From assembly GCA_028554795.2 (NCBI GenBank), contig CM068826.1, positions 102,922,346 through 102,986,345 on the forward strand: a stretch of DNA of 64,000 nt. Direction: 5' to 3'. The first letter of the stretch is position 1; each line of letters begins with the position of its first letter. The notes below the pieces were generated by a model. It made no database searches, was not told the origin of the DNA, and worked only from the letters and a program-made list of their open reading frames with translations. This document shows, piece after piece, positions 1 to 12,228 of the stretch. The translations under genes were made by a program, and so were the position numbers. The DNA is from Sinohyriopsis cumingii (taxonomy: Eukaryota > Mollusca > Bivalvia > Unionida > Unionidae).

Positions 1-180
1 TGAAAATTGTGGAGTGTAACCCTACATGGGTGTTTGTTTACATCTTGAAAATCTTGTTGCTGCTACTTCTCCAAAACTAATGGGCGACTCAGTTTGGGGT
101 TTTCGTTACAAGACACATTATACCTCAATGGCAGCCCTCTTTGAAATCTTTCTTTGTTATTTGATTTTAGTTGGTTTTAT
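1..180. repeat. Fragment of a dispersed ~140-bp repeat in the NUDT1 5' intron
   Basis: The stretch at about 45-110 (TTGAAAATCTTGTTGCTGCT followed by a GGGGTTTTCGTTA-type motif) resembles the repeat unit that is tandemly arrayed at 5.23-6.3 kb, so this intron probably contains one diverged monomer. Confidence 0.4.
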
Positions 181-223
181 TTAATGTTCATTGTTTTCTT
201 CAGCATATCTTCAAACTTTACAA

Positions 224-3200
224 ATGGTTGCCAATAAGCTTCTGACACTGGTGTTTGTCAGAGAGCCGACCAGGATCTTGCTGGGACTCAAGAAGCGTGG
301 ATTCGGTATGGGACGTTGGAATGGTTTTGGTGGGAAAGTAGAATCAGGGGAGACAATTGTCCAAGCTGCACTGAGGTAATATAAGGGAGAGAGAGTATTA
401 AGATATACAATTCAAATACAGTAGAACCTGTCTTGAAAGACCACCCCTTCTGCCAAAAAGTAATTCTCTCTTAAGACAGGTGGTCTCTCATTACAGGTCA
501 TAACACTATATAACCAATAAATCTGTGCAAGGAGAACCAGATCTCTCAAGATAGGTGGTATTTCATAGCAGTGGTCACGCAAGACAGGTTTTACTGTATT
601 TGGAATTCTCATTGATCGAATTGATTCCATTTAGAACTTAATTCTCACAGTCACATCAAAGCATGTATCATGAAGCATCCAGTGCATTAAACTCAGGCCA
701 ACTATTCAGGCTACTTTTTTCACCAGTAAATATTCTTGTCATCAAGAAGTTTTCCAGTTATGTCTGACTGAATCTTTGTGATGGATGCCACCTGCTTGAT
801 AACTTACAAAACGCCTTTTTATCCTGCTGGTGTAGACAGCAAGACATGGGTAATACCTTTCCATTCAAAATGGAGATGCAATATTGCTGAAATATTTGTA
901 TTAAAAATATATTTGTATTAAAAATAAAAAAATAAAAAAACCATTTAAAGTTGTACTAGGATATCTCTTGGCTTTCTTTGCAGTTAAATTACTGGTAACC
1001 AGTCAAAGCTAAATGAAGAGCCACATATGACTGGATCATGCATTGTAATCATAATTACTGTATATAATCACATATAAGTTGAGTCCTTCTGCAGTCAACA
1101 TAGACCTGATCTGCCATCCATTAATGCACCAGCTGATAGGTGTCTGTTGCATAGATCCAGATTGCCTGGCACATTATTTGATGGCAGATCTGGGTGTATG
1201 CAGTTTGCAGTTGAACTCAGTTTATACGCGAGTATATACAGTATCTGAAATCTTTGTAACAGGTGGTTCCCCGGTATTTGTATCGTATAATTTTATCACG
1301 TGTTTGATGCTGATTGGTATGCTCATATTGTCTAATGTAATCAGAGACAGATCAACATTTATTTTTGGAATGAATCATAGTATGAAGATTAGATATGATA
1401 AAAATGTTTAAACATATTAACCATATTGTTGAATTTAATTAGCTTCTTTATAACGTTCTTTGTGTTCAAGGGAACTACAGGAGGAGAGTGGTTTGAAAGC
1501 AAAGAATCTACAAGAGGTAGGACTGTTGAAGTTTGAATTTGTCGGCGACCCGCAGCTTCTTGAGGTTCATGTATTTACATCGTCCGAATATGAAGGACAA
1601 CCAACAGAATCTTCAGGTAAGTATGCATCTATGGCATTCATTTAATTCCTGAAATTAAGCAATTAGAAATCTTTATTAATTCCTATAATGAGGTGAACTA
1701 GATTTATTTTATGAGCCTGCTTGAAAGACGATAATTAAATGTCACTTCTTGGGTTTGATTTAAACATTGGTGTTAAGAGCAGGATTAAGACATGTTTTTC
1801 CCTATTCTTACGTTGCCCCCCCCCCCCCGTTTGCAGCCTAGGCACTTTGTTATGGTCCTCATCATTTGTCCCTTCTTCCCTCCACCTCTCTTTAGATCTG
1901 TACCTTCAAGCTAGTCTGTACTATTATCCTGAGTGTACTTGACATTGACAAGTAAAATAATTTATAATCTTTTCCCAAGGAAGTTTAGACTAATGTTTTT
2001 GGATTTCAAACCTTGTTTGCATGTTGTTGCTAAAAGCGCCTGATCTAAGCAAATAAATGTAATGGCTTGCCACATTACTTGAATGATTGATAGGATTTGT
2101 TATTGTAGGTTTTTATTCCTTTGGTGTTTTTTTAACTTGGTTTTTGACAGTTAAAATCATGCTCATACAAATATGCAAAAATGCTTGATTCCGAGAAATG
2201 AAAGTTGGCAGATATGCATGTATTTCAGCCTTTACGTAAATTACCCGATTTTATTTTCTTCTTATTAAAGGGCAAATTTGATCTTTAAAAAATGTCCTGT
2301 CTTTCAGTCTTTGTCCATTTTTGGTGTAATATTGTTAACATGTTTATACAAAAGACCTGTGACCTTGGTAAGTTGTTTGGTATACATATTTATGTATTTA
2401 TGTAGATAATTAAAAAGACTGTTCAGATTTTAATACTTTCTGGTCTTTTACCTTATAGGTTAATATGTACTTTGCAAATGCAAGTCATATAGTCTTTGAT
2501 TTATTTAAAATAACTTGGAAAGTTAGACTGAAAGTTTGACAGAAACCTATGCATAAGATTTAAATAAAGGAACCTGTTACACTTACATTGAATGAATGGA
2601 TGTTGTTGATCACTATTTTTCCTTGGTGATCTTTGCAGTTGTCGAGATACAAATATATGCTGACAGTCATGGACATTTTGTTTTTCACATTTATAACAAG
2701 AAAAAGCTATCATGATAGGACTAGTCTTAACCTTTTGTTGTATTTATTTATTTATTTCTTATAATGAGCTTTTTTTTCCTACCATAAAATGTATAAGCAT
2801 ACTCAAATAAATATATTGTCAAGCTCAGCAATTTTTTTTATCTTATTAACTGTTAAAGTGATTGGATCACAAGACATCAGTAGTCTGACTGCCACATAAA
2901 GTACAAATATCTAAAATTGAATATGACTAGAGCTCATTTTGGTTCCTGATTCAGATTAATAGTAACCAGCCACAATAAAAGCATTCCATCTATCCACCTT
3001 AAACCAGAAATAAAGGGGTTGTGGTGTTGTATAAATCACTTGGAAAGATGAGAAGATGACTTATAATAATAAAACTGTACATAGCAGATCTAGGTCAAAA
3101 TTTACCAACTTTTAGTTTCAGAGTTAAATTTTCACTGAAAACATTTGATTAGTCAGTTTTAAGTTAGACCTAAATTTTAGCCAATCAGACTGCTGGACTC

Positions 3201-3846
3201 TAGATGTAAATTTCAGTTACATTCTTAAGTTCCATTATTGAAGGGGATCTATGGTAGCTTAGTATAGGGTCACTCATAATCCATGGATTTTACTGGTAGG
3301 TTTAATGCCAGCTGAGGCCAACATGGGTTGTCTGCCTTGGTGATTAACTGAGAAATGTACATATTTCCAATTCAATTGACATGATAAACCGAGTAACCAC
3401 TAATGGGCTGAAAGTGCAGTTAGGAAAACAACCAACTGAAATTTAGACCTAGTTCATTTTAAGATGAACATGTATCAGCACGCTTTTAAAAACAAGTGAA
3501 ACAGCACAACCACAACTGCCACAGCATAAACAAAAACATTTGAAGGGATCATAATAACAACAGCATGCAGCATTGTAGCAAAATTTGTTCTTCATAGACA
3601 TTTATCTGTAAAATCAAGTGTCTGTTTAGGGCATGTTTTACTGAATTGGTTCTGTTCTTCTCAATTTCAGAGATGAAACCTCAGTGGTATGACATAGATT
3701 CCATCCCATTTGACAAGATGTGGCCAGATGACAAATGGTGGTTTCCATTGCTTCTTAAAGGATCAAAATTTTCTGGATATTTTCTGTTTGAAGGACATGA
3801 TGATGTTTTGAATTATACATTAGAGGAAGTTGATTCATTAAAATAA
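224..3846 (+). CDS. NUDT1: MTH1-type 8-oxo-dGTP diphosphatase (Nudix hydrolase)
   Basis: Hydrolyses oxidised purine nucleotides such as 8-oxo-dGTP to monophosphates, cleaning the nucleotide pool in cytosol and mitochondria. Three coding exons: 224-375, 1471-1616 and 3671-3846, joined in phase 2 then phase 1, giving 157 aa, close to the family length of 156. The Nudix box spans the first junction: GGKVESGE at the end of exon 1 continues as RELQEESGL in exon 2, supplying the G-x5-E-x7-RE-x2-EE-x-G metal-binding pattern. Exon 3 carries [12 protein letters not shown] and ends [10 protein letters not shown], typical of the MTH1 C-terminus. The ATG at 224 starts at [11 protein letters not shown]; the exon itself opens after an acceptor at 202-203, so a 5' UTR exon lies upstream of the window. 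Donors and acceptors are canonical (GTAATA, GTAAGT, TTCAAG, TTTCAG). No disabling change is seen. The subfamily call rests on recalled family sequence. Confidence 0.93.
411..604. mobile_element. Foldback/MITE in NUDT1 intron 1
   Basis: A roughly 194-bp palindromic element. The left end (TTCAAATACAGTAGAACCTG) is the near-perfect reverse complement of the right end (CAGGTTTTACTGTATTTGGA), giving arms of about 33 bp, and internal copies of a GGTGGTCTCTC/AGACCACC motif add to the palindrome. No coding capacity. It is probably a non-autonomous DNA transposon. No clear target duplication could be separated from the arms. Confidence 0.65.
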
Positions 3847-4170
3847 TGAAAAACAGTCAGATTCAATGCTGTATATTTACTTGAACAGACCATTTTTATC
3901 TGGCTTGACACAAGCATTAGCTGTTGTCAATCATTTTAATTACATGTTGCTTGAGTACAGATTATTTTTGCCTTTACAAATCTTTTTTGTAGGTTTCTTG
4001 TGTATAATTGATCTACTTGCTAATTTAGGATGTCAGACTAATGATTATACGCAGTTTACTGTGTGCCAAGTTTTGCTAAAGTATTTTGGAAACCCTCATG
4101 TGTGTATAATCTCTTTGATTGTGTTTCGGTAAACATTTGCATTCACAAAATCATGTACGATCCATATATT
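3847..4170. other. NUDT1 3' flank, presumed 3' UTR
   Basis: AT-rich, non-coding. No AATAAA signal was seen before the tandem repeat starting near 4175, so the 3' end of the transcript was not placed. Confidence 0.4.
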
Positions 4171-4174
4171 TTAT

Positions 4175-5035
4175 AAGATCCATTTGGACCTTGTTTTAAT
4201 GGCATTCATATGCAAATATACATTTGAAACTTGTATGCATGTGTAAAGATACATTTTGACCTTGTCTGAAGGCATTCATGCACAAAGATACATTTTGACC
4301 TTGTCTTATTGGTATTCATGCGCAAAGATACATTTCAACCATGACCTAAGGTATTCATATGTAAATATACATTTTGACCTTGTCTTCAGGTATTTATTTG
4401 CAAAGATACATTTCGACCTTGTCTTAATGATATTCATGTGCAAAGATACATTTCAACCTTGTCTTAATGATATTCATGCACAAAGATACATTTTGACCTT
4501 GTCTTATTGGTATTCATGCGCAAAGATACATTTTAACCATAACCTAAGGTATTCATATGTAAATATACATTTTGACCTTGTCTTCAGGTATTTATTTGCA
4601 AAGATACATTTCGACCTTGTCTTAATGATATTCATGTGCAAAGATACATTTCAACCTTGTCTTAATGGTATTCATGTGCAAAGATACATTTCAACCATGT
4701 CTTAAGGTATTCATATGTAAATATACATTTTGACCTTGTCTTCAGGTATTCATGTGCAAACATACATTTTGACCTTGTCTTAATGGTATTCATGTGCAAA
4801 GATACATTTCAACCTTGTCTTAATGGTATTCATGTGCAAAGATACATTTCAACCTTGTCTTCAGGCTTTCATGTGCAGATATAAATTTTGCCTTTTTTTC
4901 AGGCATTCATGTACAAAGAGACATTTTGCCTTATCTTCCAGCATCCATGTGCAAAGGTAACTTTTGCCTTGTCATCAAGCATTCATGTGTAAGGATACAG
5001 TTTAACCTTTTAAATGCATTCGTGCGCAAAGAATG
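4175..5035. repeat. 40-bp minisatellite with a 198-bp higher-order repeat
   Basis: About 20 degenerate copies of a 40-bp unit (core CAAAGATACATTT followed by AACCTTGTCTTAATGGTATTCAT). Between about 4265 and 4700 a block of five monomers, 198 bp long, is repeated nearly exactly: the same pattern of monomer variants (TTATTTGC, TGTAAATATAC, CATGACC/CATAACC) recurs. Because 198 is a multiple of 3, one frame stays open for 149 codons; this is an artefact of the repeat and not a gene. Confidence 0.85.
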
Positions 5036-5229
5036 AGTAGTTCATATATTTCTTTTTATCATCCTCCTGCTGATGCACGTTTCATTGACTTAAATTTGGC
5101 TTTGTTAAGGCTTTGAGTGATCTTTTTTTACACTTATGCTTATAGCATTATTTTATTAGTGTTTTAGTTAAACACTATTGGTTACAGACCAGAAGAGGTT
5201 ATTGGATAGTCTGTTGTTTGTTTTTCCAT

Positions 5230-6300
5230 TAGCACAAGTTTGTTATCTCTACTATTTGGAGGATTGCCATGAAACTTTAAACACAATTATCCCATGGTTT
5301 AGTTGGTCCTAAATGAAAATAGTGCCAATTTGACATCTAATATGGCCACCATGGCAGCCATATTAAAACTCGTATCACAACTTCTGATGAATAGAAAGTC
5401 ATATTGTTAGAAGAATTCTTGTGATGTCTGGTTGGTGCTAAATGAAAATATTGCCACTATGCTTAATATGGCTGTCACAGAGGACATCATGGAAATCTTG
5501 TTATCACAACTCATCCTAAATGGATGGTTGTATTAATGAGGGGTTGTCAGTGCAAGACCTTATATGAAGCCTAATTGATCTTATATGAAGATTGAGCCAA
5601 TCTCATCCAGTATGGCCTCCATAATGACCATCGTGAAAACCTTATTATTGATACTCCTGAATGAAAAGTGATATTGCTAAGAGTTTTTCACCAAAGACTT
5701 TTTATGATGTCTAGTTGGTCTTAATGAAAATGGTGCCATTTGCACATCCAATATGGTTGCCACAGTGGCCATCTTGAAAATCATTTTATTGCTACTTCTC
5801 ATGAATGGATGATGATATCACCACAGGGTTTATACAGAATTACTTCTAATTATGATGTCTGTTTGGTCTAGTGTGAACATTTGGTGCTCCATATAGTTGC
5901 CAGTGACCATCTTGAAAATCTTGTTTTTGAGTTTTCCAAAATTAATGGTCACATCAGCATGGGGTTTTCACTGAAAGACTTCTTATGATGTCTAGCTGGT
6001 CATAAATGAAAATGGTGCTGATCTGACTTACAAGAAAAACTTTCACAATGACCATCTTGAAAATCCTGCTATATCTACATCTAGGTGGCTGGTTATATTG
6101 ATATTGTGCTTTCACCGAAAGACTTCTTACTAGTTGGTCCTGAATGGAAGTTGTGCCAATCTGATGTCCAATACGGCAATCATTTTGTTGTTTTTAGTTC
6201 CCCAAAACTGATGTCTTGTTGGTCCCAAATGAAAATGTGGCCCATCTCTTAAAGACAGCAGCTATGTAATTTGAAAATCTTGTTATTGCTGTGGAATATC
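5230..6300. repeat. Degenerate ~140-bp tandem repeat
   Basis: Seven or eight diverged copies of a unit of roughly 140 bp containing TTGAAAATCTTGTTATTGCT, a GGGGTTTTCACCGAAAGACT motif, TGATGTCTAGTTGGTC and AAATGAAAATGGTGCC. Successive TGATGTCTRGTTGGTC motifs lie near 5424, 5565 (decayed), 5705, 5850, 5987, 6127 and 6209. Related fragments are at the window start and near 25.1-25.2 kb. Non-coding. Confidence 0.7.
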
Positions 6301-7030
6301 ACAGATGCTTTCAAGCACTCAGCAGTTAAAGGAATTTCTTGAAGGTCTTTTTGGATAGAAGAGCATATTTCTTTGAGGGACTCAGGTTAATTTTAATATT
6401 TTAAGTTTTGAAAATTTTTAGGGGAAAGGGGATAACTTGTGGAAACAAATTTCATGGCCATATCATTCAATTTATCAGACGTTACTTAAAGCTGTAGAAC
6501 GTGATGTAGATGTAGTAAAATGTGCCAGATAGCAGTCCAGTTTCATTTTGTGGAAAATGACATGTCCTTAAACATTAATCCTCAAGGTCAAAACAAGCCA
6601 GAAGTTTGTTACTTTGACTCACATTACATCACTGTAGAAGAGTAGTACTTACTGACAAAATGGATGTAGATTTTATATAAATATGATTATACTTGCTGAC
6701 AAAATGGATGTAGATTTTATATAAATATGATTATATATTACTTATTTAAATGTTGTAAAGTTTTTACTTGCCTGGCTCTAAGACTCGGTGGGCTTATGGG
6801 ATGGCTTTGAGACTGTCTTGCATCATCTGTCAAGATTTGCTATTTTAAACTTCTTCAAAAAACGTTTTGGACAGATTTCAACCAAATATGGAAGAGAACA
6901 TTTGGAAATGAAGGGGTTTCAAGTTTATACTAATGATCCTGATTTGACACTGAATATGGTAACCATTTCTAAAACCAAGAAAATCTTAGAAAACCACTCA
7001 ACAAAAATCGGACCCCAAATCATAAGGGCT
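6301..7030. other. Unannotated intergenic DNA
   Basis: AT-rich. A local duplication of about 50 bp (ACTGACAAAATGGATGTAGA near 6650 and again near 6698) is the only structure seen. An 81-codon ORF at 6788-7033 has no recognisable family features. Confidence 0.4.
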
Positions 7031-7344
7031 TGATTTGTGTGATTTAGATTTTTAATGCATCTTTAACAATTTTTTAGTCGTTTTGCTGTGATGTCTGCAG
7101 TGTGACATTTATAGTGATGTCTATCACTGGGGCATCATGCTGCAGACATGTAGCATCATGTCTTACCCAGACACATTATCCTGACACCAGGCCAACCATT
7201 CCTAACAGTAACCTCTTAATGCTGAGTGCCAAGTGAGGCAGCTTTTAGTGTCATTTTTTATAAGTATTTGGTAAGACTCGGCTGGGATTCAAACCCTCGA
7301 CCTCCCGCATCCGAGGTGCTCTAACTACTTGGCCACTGGAGCAG
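7031..7344 (-). mobile_element. tRNA-derived SINE, copy 1
   Basis: About 315 bp. Read on the minus strand it has a tRNA-like head with box A (TGGCCAAGTAG here) and box B (GGTTTGAATCC), then a conserved central core including TAATGTGTCTGGGTAAGACA and a tail ending in AAATCTAAATCACA. It is diverged from the other six copies in this window. Confidence 0.8.
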
Positions 7345-9340
7345 TATAAATCAGGGCATAGAGGATTTTAAGACTTTTGAATGTGGTCACTTTAAGTAAA
7401 AATATGAATGTAGTAGATGACACATTACCACAAGCCTTGCTATATAGTGCCATATAGTAATAAGGCTGTCAAAATATAAAGATCAAAAACAGATTTTAAA
7501 ATAATGTGATTTTGATTCTGTAATCACAAAGGAGATAAAAATGATATGAGTTTCTTTTAAATGGTACATTCCATGAATGATAAAGGTAAAATGAGCAAAA
7601 TCCTTAAAAATATAAAGTAAAATATTTTTTACATAAAGCGCATTGTCTTAGAAAATGCAATATTCTTTCCAGTGGTACATCATTAGAAATGTCATAGAGT
7701 GAAGAAAATAAATATGTCTTACACCATGGAAGCTGATATACATGTCAAGAATGAGTGCCACTGTCAGTGGACAATGGCATGGGATGCATTCCATTTGAAG
7801 TTCACCCATCAGGAGATATGTATGTCCAGTGAAGTCCCACTATACCAAGATGATCGGTACACCATTAGGCTATATACCATAATGCAGTTTAGGGAAACAA
7901 GTCAGCCAACTGAAGAAAACTATTCCTTTTGTATCCTCTGAGCTGTACCCAAAACAGGAGTATGGGTTGGAAAACTAAGGACTTAATTGCTGCAGACAGT
8001 TATCAACTTGTTGCATTTTAAAAAGAATTTAAACAATTACTATATATCTAATATTATGCTGGTGGGGGCAGAGAATCTGTTGATTAGTACATATAAATGT
8101 GTATGAAAAACTGCAATTGAAGTGTAAATAGAGTACATGTACTTCAATAACCTGTTGCAAGCAGATTTGTTTGTATCCATAACGGTAATTCCATTGAAAA
8201 TGTGCACAGAGAAGCACACTTTCTACAGATTTTCTGTTAGGTCCATTTGATCTGTTTCCAAAGCATTTATGCTGGCTGGACATGTCCAGAGGGCCTGGTT
8301 TCTGACCAACAATAAATTGTATAAATCAAATATTGCGAGTTTCTGAAAGAAACCTTTTTATTTAGGCTTAAAAGTTACTTATTATAAGCTGAAAATTCAA
8401 GCAGGAAGTCAAAATTACTGACCTCTATATGTGCTTTAGAGTAACACTGAACAGTTGTGTGTAATTGCCTGGACCCAGTACGGGATGTAACCATTTAATT
8501 TCATGGGTAAAGAGTGATATCTGTAAAAAGAGTTGGATCGTTCTCTAAAAGACAAAGAAAAAAAAACATCATGGCATATTAGTTGAAAATTTTATTTATA
8601 ACTATGACTCATTGGTACTGCAGATGAAAAACTGAGAGTAGTAAATATAATTTTAACAGCAAATCCAGAAGAGTCGATGTAAATGCATACAGCTTTATTA
8701 TTGTGTACATGACTGATCTGGAACTGTTTTTTGCATTTCTGTCTGCCCCCCAAAAATGTATCAAATGGGGTGGGGTAGGAGGCATGGCAATGACTAAAAT
8801 TGTTCCTGACCATTTGGACAATAAATTTGCTTTGGCAGGTGTGTGTGACAGTTGATTATCCAGGCATTGAGGGTCTATTGTTGCCATTAAAAAGTGGGTA
8901 AATTAACTAATAATATTTTCTGGTGAGAAACTTTTAAGATCTGTCCATTGTTTGGTGCTCCATTGAGTATGCCAGATGAATGAGCCAAAATTTTTTGGCA
9001 ATTGTTTACCCTTGTTTGATTAAAAGTTATTCACTGTATGCTTTGGGACAAATACAAAGATGACTCAGTGACTTTATTGTTGATGTTTCAATAATAATGA
9101 GATTAACACCTTTCATCTTATTAAGGAGCGAACATTTTTTAAAAAATAAGCAAGAAGATATTATTTTTCCAAGAACTCAACATATCTTGCCAAATTACTA
9201 AATCAAACTCTTTTTTAATTTGGCACTATACTATAGATTTTTTATACTTCAAGAAACAGGTGAAATTACTGCAAAATGTTGTTGAGCTATGCCACAATAT
9301 TTCTGTATTGGAATTCATGCCATAACAAAGTGTTATAGCA
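7345..9340. other. Unannotated intergenic DNA
   Basis: No splice-consistent coding exon, tRNA or repeat was recognised. Short ORFs here (for example 7699-7941 and 8029-8283) show no family motif and are treated as chance. Confidence 0.4.
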
Positions 9341-9344
9341 GGGT

Positions 9345-9465
9345 TTTACTGTACAGTAAAAACTGTTATGAGCGACCGCTGCTATGAGTGACCACCATCG
9401 TAATGCATGGATTGATTTTATTATATAAACGCTCTGTTATGAGCGACCACCTGCTGAGTGCAACT
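9345..9465. repeat. Short GAGCGACC repeat, possible MITE relic
   Basis: TTACTGTACAGTAAAAACTG is followed by TTATGAGCGACCGCTGCTATGAGTGACCACC-like units (described, not quoted in full), and the GTTATGAGCGACCACC motif recurs about 75 bp later. The start resembles the TACAGTAAAACCTG terminus of the foldback at 411-604, suggesting a related non-autonomous family. Confidence 0.35.
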
Positions 9466-9621
9466 AGCGACTGCAATGTCTTGGCAAAATATGCATTTCG
9501 ACGCTGCTATGAAGGACTGCATCGCAAAAAACACATTAACACCACTGACCTTGACTTAATCCTTTGTAAACACGAGAGCTCAGGATACATGCAGTATGCA
9601 AACAAAGTGCACATTAAATGA

Positions 9622-10865
9622 CACTACAGTTGTACAACCATATATTGAGATAAACTCCACTAACCATCATTTAATCCTTTGTAACAACGACCAAATATAT
9701 AATAAAGATTGTTCTAATGTATTTTTTTAAAAAAAATTGGCTAGCTACCAGTTTTGTGAAATTTACAAGTCCAGCATATGGTATCATATGTAAACTGCAG
9801 TAAAGCAGACTAAAGTACAGGTCACTAATTGCCATGGTAGTGCCAAAGTCATGTGAATACCCAGTAAGATTAACCATTCTTTCATCAAAGGGAGTAATGA
9901 TGGACATACACAGTCAATTTAGAGGGTTTGTACTTTTTCTTTATCTTTGTGAAAACCTACACAATGCCGGTAGTCATAATTTCCCAGTGAGAACTCTTTT
10001 GAAAGGGCTTCAGTGTAAGGCTGAGTACATCGTTTGTCTTTCCAGTTCATCCATAATGCAGGGGTGGGTGGGTGAATGAGCTCTTTGTCTTTAATACTGT
10101 AAGTGAGAACCATTTCTGGATTCTTTTTTTCTTTTTTTTTCTTTCTTTACAGTGTTTCAATAAGCCACCATCAGTTTACCCGGGTGCAGATGGTTGCAAC
10201 CTTTGTTTATTAAGCTATAATTCTGATGATTTAAACTTTGTCTCAAAATAAATGTATTGTTTCTTGATGAGTTAATTATGTGCTTTAATTTTATTCATTG
10301 GTATATAATATATATTTATTCCACATTTCCCAAAAACCTGATCAAAACCGAAATACATCTAGTCGTTATTATGTCAACACTAATAACAATGGCAGAATCT
10401 CCAATGGAAGAAAGAACATATTCATGAGATGTTAAAATATAAATTTGATTCACATTGTTTGAAAATCTATATCTGTATTATATAAAGTTATTTTGAGAGG
10501 AATCCATGTAATATTTAACAAGATTTATGAATGAAGGATATGATACATGTACAGTAAGTACCTCGATAAGAAACAAGGGGACATTTGCTTTGCAAAGTAT
10601 TAAAACCTCAATACATGTTCATAGGTTTGAACTTTATAAACAGAAGAAAGTGATGTGACCAGGACATATCATGTAAGACATAAACCATATCGGCCGAGAG
10701 CACTCCCCAAAAAGCAACTAAAAATACAAACTGTCCTTTAAATAAAAGGTTGAATAAAAACCTGCAAATATGGTTGAAGAAGACTAGTCTATGTAGGCAG
10801 TCCATGTGCACCCAATACAATTAAGCTTCAACCTGTGGAGACAAATGGCAGAGTGATAAATTAAA
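9622..10865. other. Unannotated intergenic DNA
   Basis: A pyrimidine-rich patch near 10125-10150 and AT-rich sequence. Nothing coding recognised. Confidence 0.35.
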
Positions 10866-10872
10866 CTGTTTC

Positions 10873-11161
10873 AGCAGACCGTCGAAACAACCATAAGGAA
10901 ACGGTTGTTTCCAGTACAATGAAACGATACACAATGCCGACCAAGATGATAACAATGAGAGGAGATGACAGCTGTCTTTTCAGAAAATTTAAATACATTC
11001 TGTTTGGGTTACAGATGGACCATCTTGTACAAGACGCTGTTGTAAATTGCATGGAAAGACACAATATCCTTTTTAAACGTGTGGAATCTCAACCAGTGAA
11101 CAAATATGTGAAGCAGTCTACAAGAGGAAAACATTTGGCTTACTTGTATCCTATCCTTCAT
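10873..11161 (+). pseudogene. OTU-like cysteine protease fragment, 5' part (interrupted by LTR element)
   Basis: An open frame from about 10866, with an ATG at 10919 and a possible splice acceptor (CTGTTTCAG) just before 10873. The motif GDDSCLFRKF matches the OTU active-site signature G-D-x-x-C-[LF]-F-R with its catalytic cysteine, followed by a helix (DHLVQDAVVNCM) that fits the usual DHxxxRxxVVxYM segment. OTU proteases remove ubiquitin, and OTU domains also occur inside several animal mobile elements, so host gene and transposon relic are both possible. The frame runs up to the target-site duplication at 11157-11161 and resumes in the same frame at 18215 after the retrotransposon. The distal catalytic histidine was not located with confidence. 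Function is inferred from the motif only. Confidence 0.5.
11157..11161. repeat. Target-site duplication TTCAT, left copy
   Basis: TTCAT precedes the 5' LTR and is repeated at 18210-18214 directly after the 3' LTR. Five bases is the usual Ty3/gypsy duplication length. Confidence 0.9.
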
Positions 11162-12228
11162 TGTCATGTTTACCCTGACCCAGAGTAGCCCAGTTTGAAA
11201 CCTGTATAATCAAGGTAATTCTGACGGGTCATTGTTTGATGTCGAACATTGCCGAAGGCTATCACTAATCCGTTACGTAAGACTGTTGTGGCTAGAATCG
11301 AAAAACCGGACATCGGAGTTGCGAAGTCACAGACAGCCAATTATCACCTAGGTGTCGAAATGTTTCCAAGATCAAAAGAAATTGCCTGAAGAAGTGGGAG
11401 TGTCCTTACTTCTTTCCCCTGCAAACAGACAGACAGGTTGAACTGGCCGCTAAGACGATTGGACAGGGGCACAGCGCCACCCAATCAGAATCGAGATGGG
11501 GGGAGACCTTGATTTGGGTAGAATGATATCACTGTGTTTTCCGGCAAAAGTTAGTTCGCTGAGAGAAATTACCCCGAGAAGAGGTTAGCGTAACTCCGAA
11601 TAGCCATTCGTTATTGGCGGGAAAATCTTAGAGCGGGAAGGTCTAAGTACAGAAAGCTTCAAAAGCTTTGAGGGACAGACCAGTTAAAGTTTGGTCCCGT
11701 TGTCTCGGATAGAGAGACGGAGGAAAGGAGGGAAGAAGAGGGAGAAGTTGAAGTCTGGGAGCGGAATTGGAGGAGGAGATAATAGAGAGGGAAAGGAGAA
11801 GAAAGGAAAAGTTGAAGTCTGGAGCGAAGCTGGAGGAGATAGTAGAGAGGAAACAGAGACAAAGAAGGAGTTAGAGGAACGGAAAGAAGGAAGAATCAGC
11901 GGGAAGAAATAGATGAGTAGATGCAAGGACGGGGAAAATCGAACTCACACTCACGGGATGAATTAGGCTGTCACTTGGTCGAGGGAAAGACGAGTGATTG
12001 GAAGTTATCGTTTTTAAATTATCACATTTATTAAATTGTTATTGATTGAATTTCATCTTCGTGTTCTCTATAATTTAACCGTCGGCATTGCTGACTGGGG
12101 GCTCAGAGCTGTAAATCTACATCATCACTAATTTAACTTTCTAACCTAACGAGCCAGGGTGGAACTTTCAATTTAATTTAATTAAATTATATTGGGAGAA
12201 CCCCACCCCAATACGACAGAACGCCACA
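11162..12228 (+). repeat. 5' LTR
   Basis: 1067 bp, begins TGTCATGTTTACC and ends ACGCCACA (TG...CA). It contains a purine-rich block (about 11690-11910) with an internal imperfect duplication of roughly 60 bp around GTTGAAGTCTGG; the 73-codon ORF there is low-complexity and also present in the 3' LTR. Confidence 0.95.

Noticed and set aside
4256-4705. 149-codon ORF
   Set aside because: Product of the 40-bp minisatellite, whose 198-bp block is a multiple of three.
4175-5035. CRISPR-like spaced repeats
   Set aside because: The units are contiguous tandem repeats without unique spacers, in a eukaryotic context.
9388-9621. 77-codon ORF considered as a transposase fragment
   Set aside because: Its first part is a repeat with GAGCGACC units and the rest shows no catalytic motif.
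11691-11912. 73-codon purine-rich ORF, identical in both LTRs (also 17670-17891)
   Set aside because: Low-complexity Lys/Glu/Gly sequence within the LTR; no family motif. Conservation between the two LTRs follows from their recent common origin.
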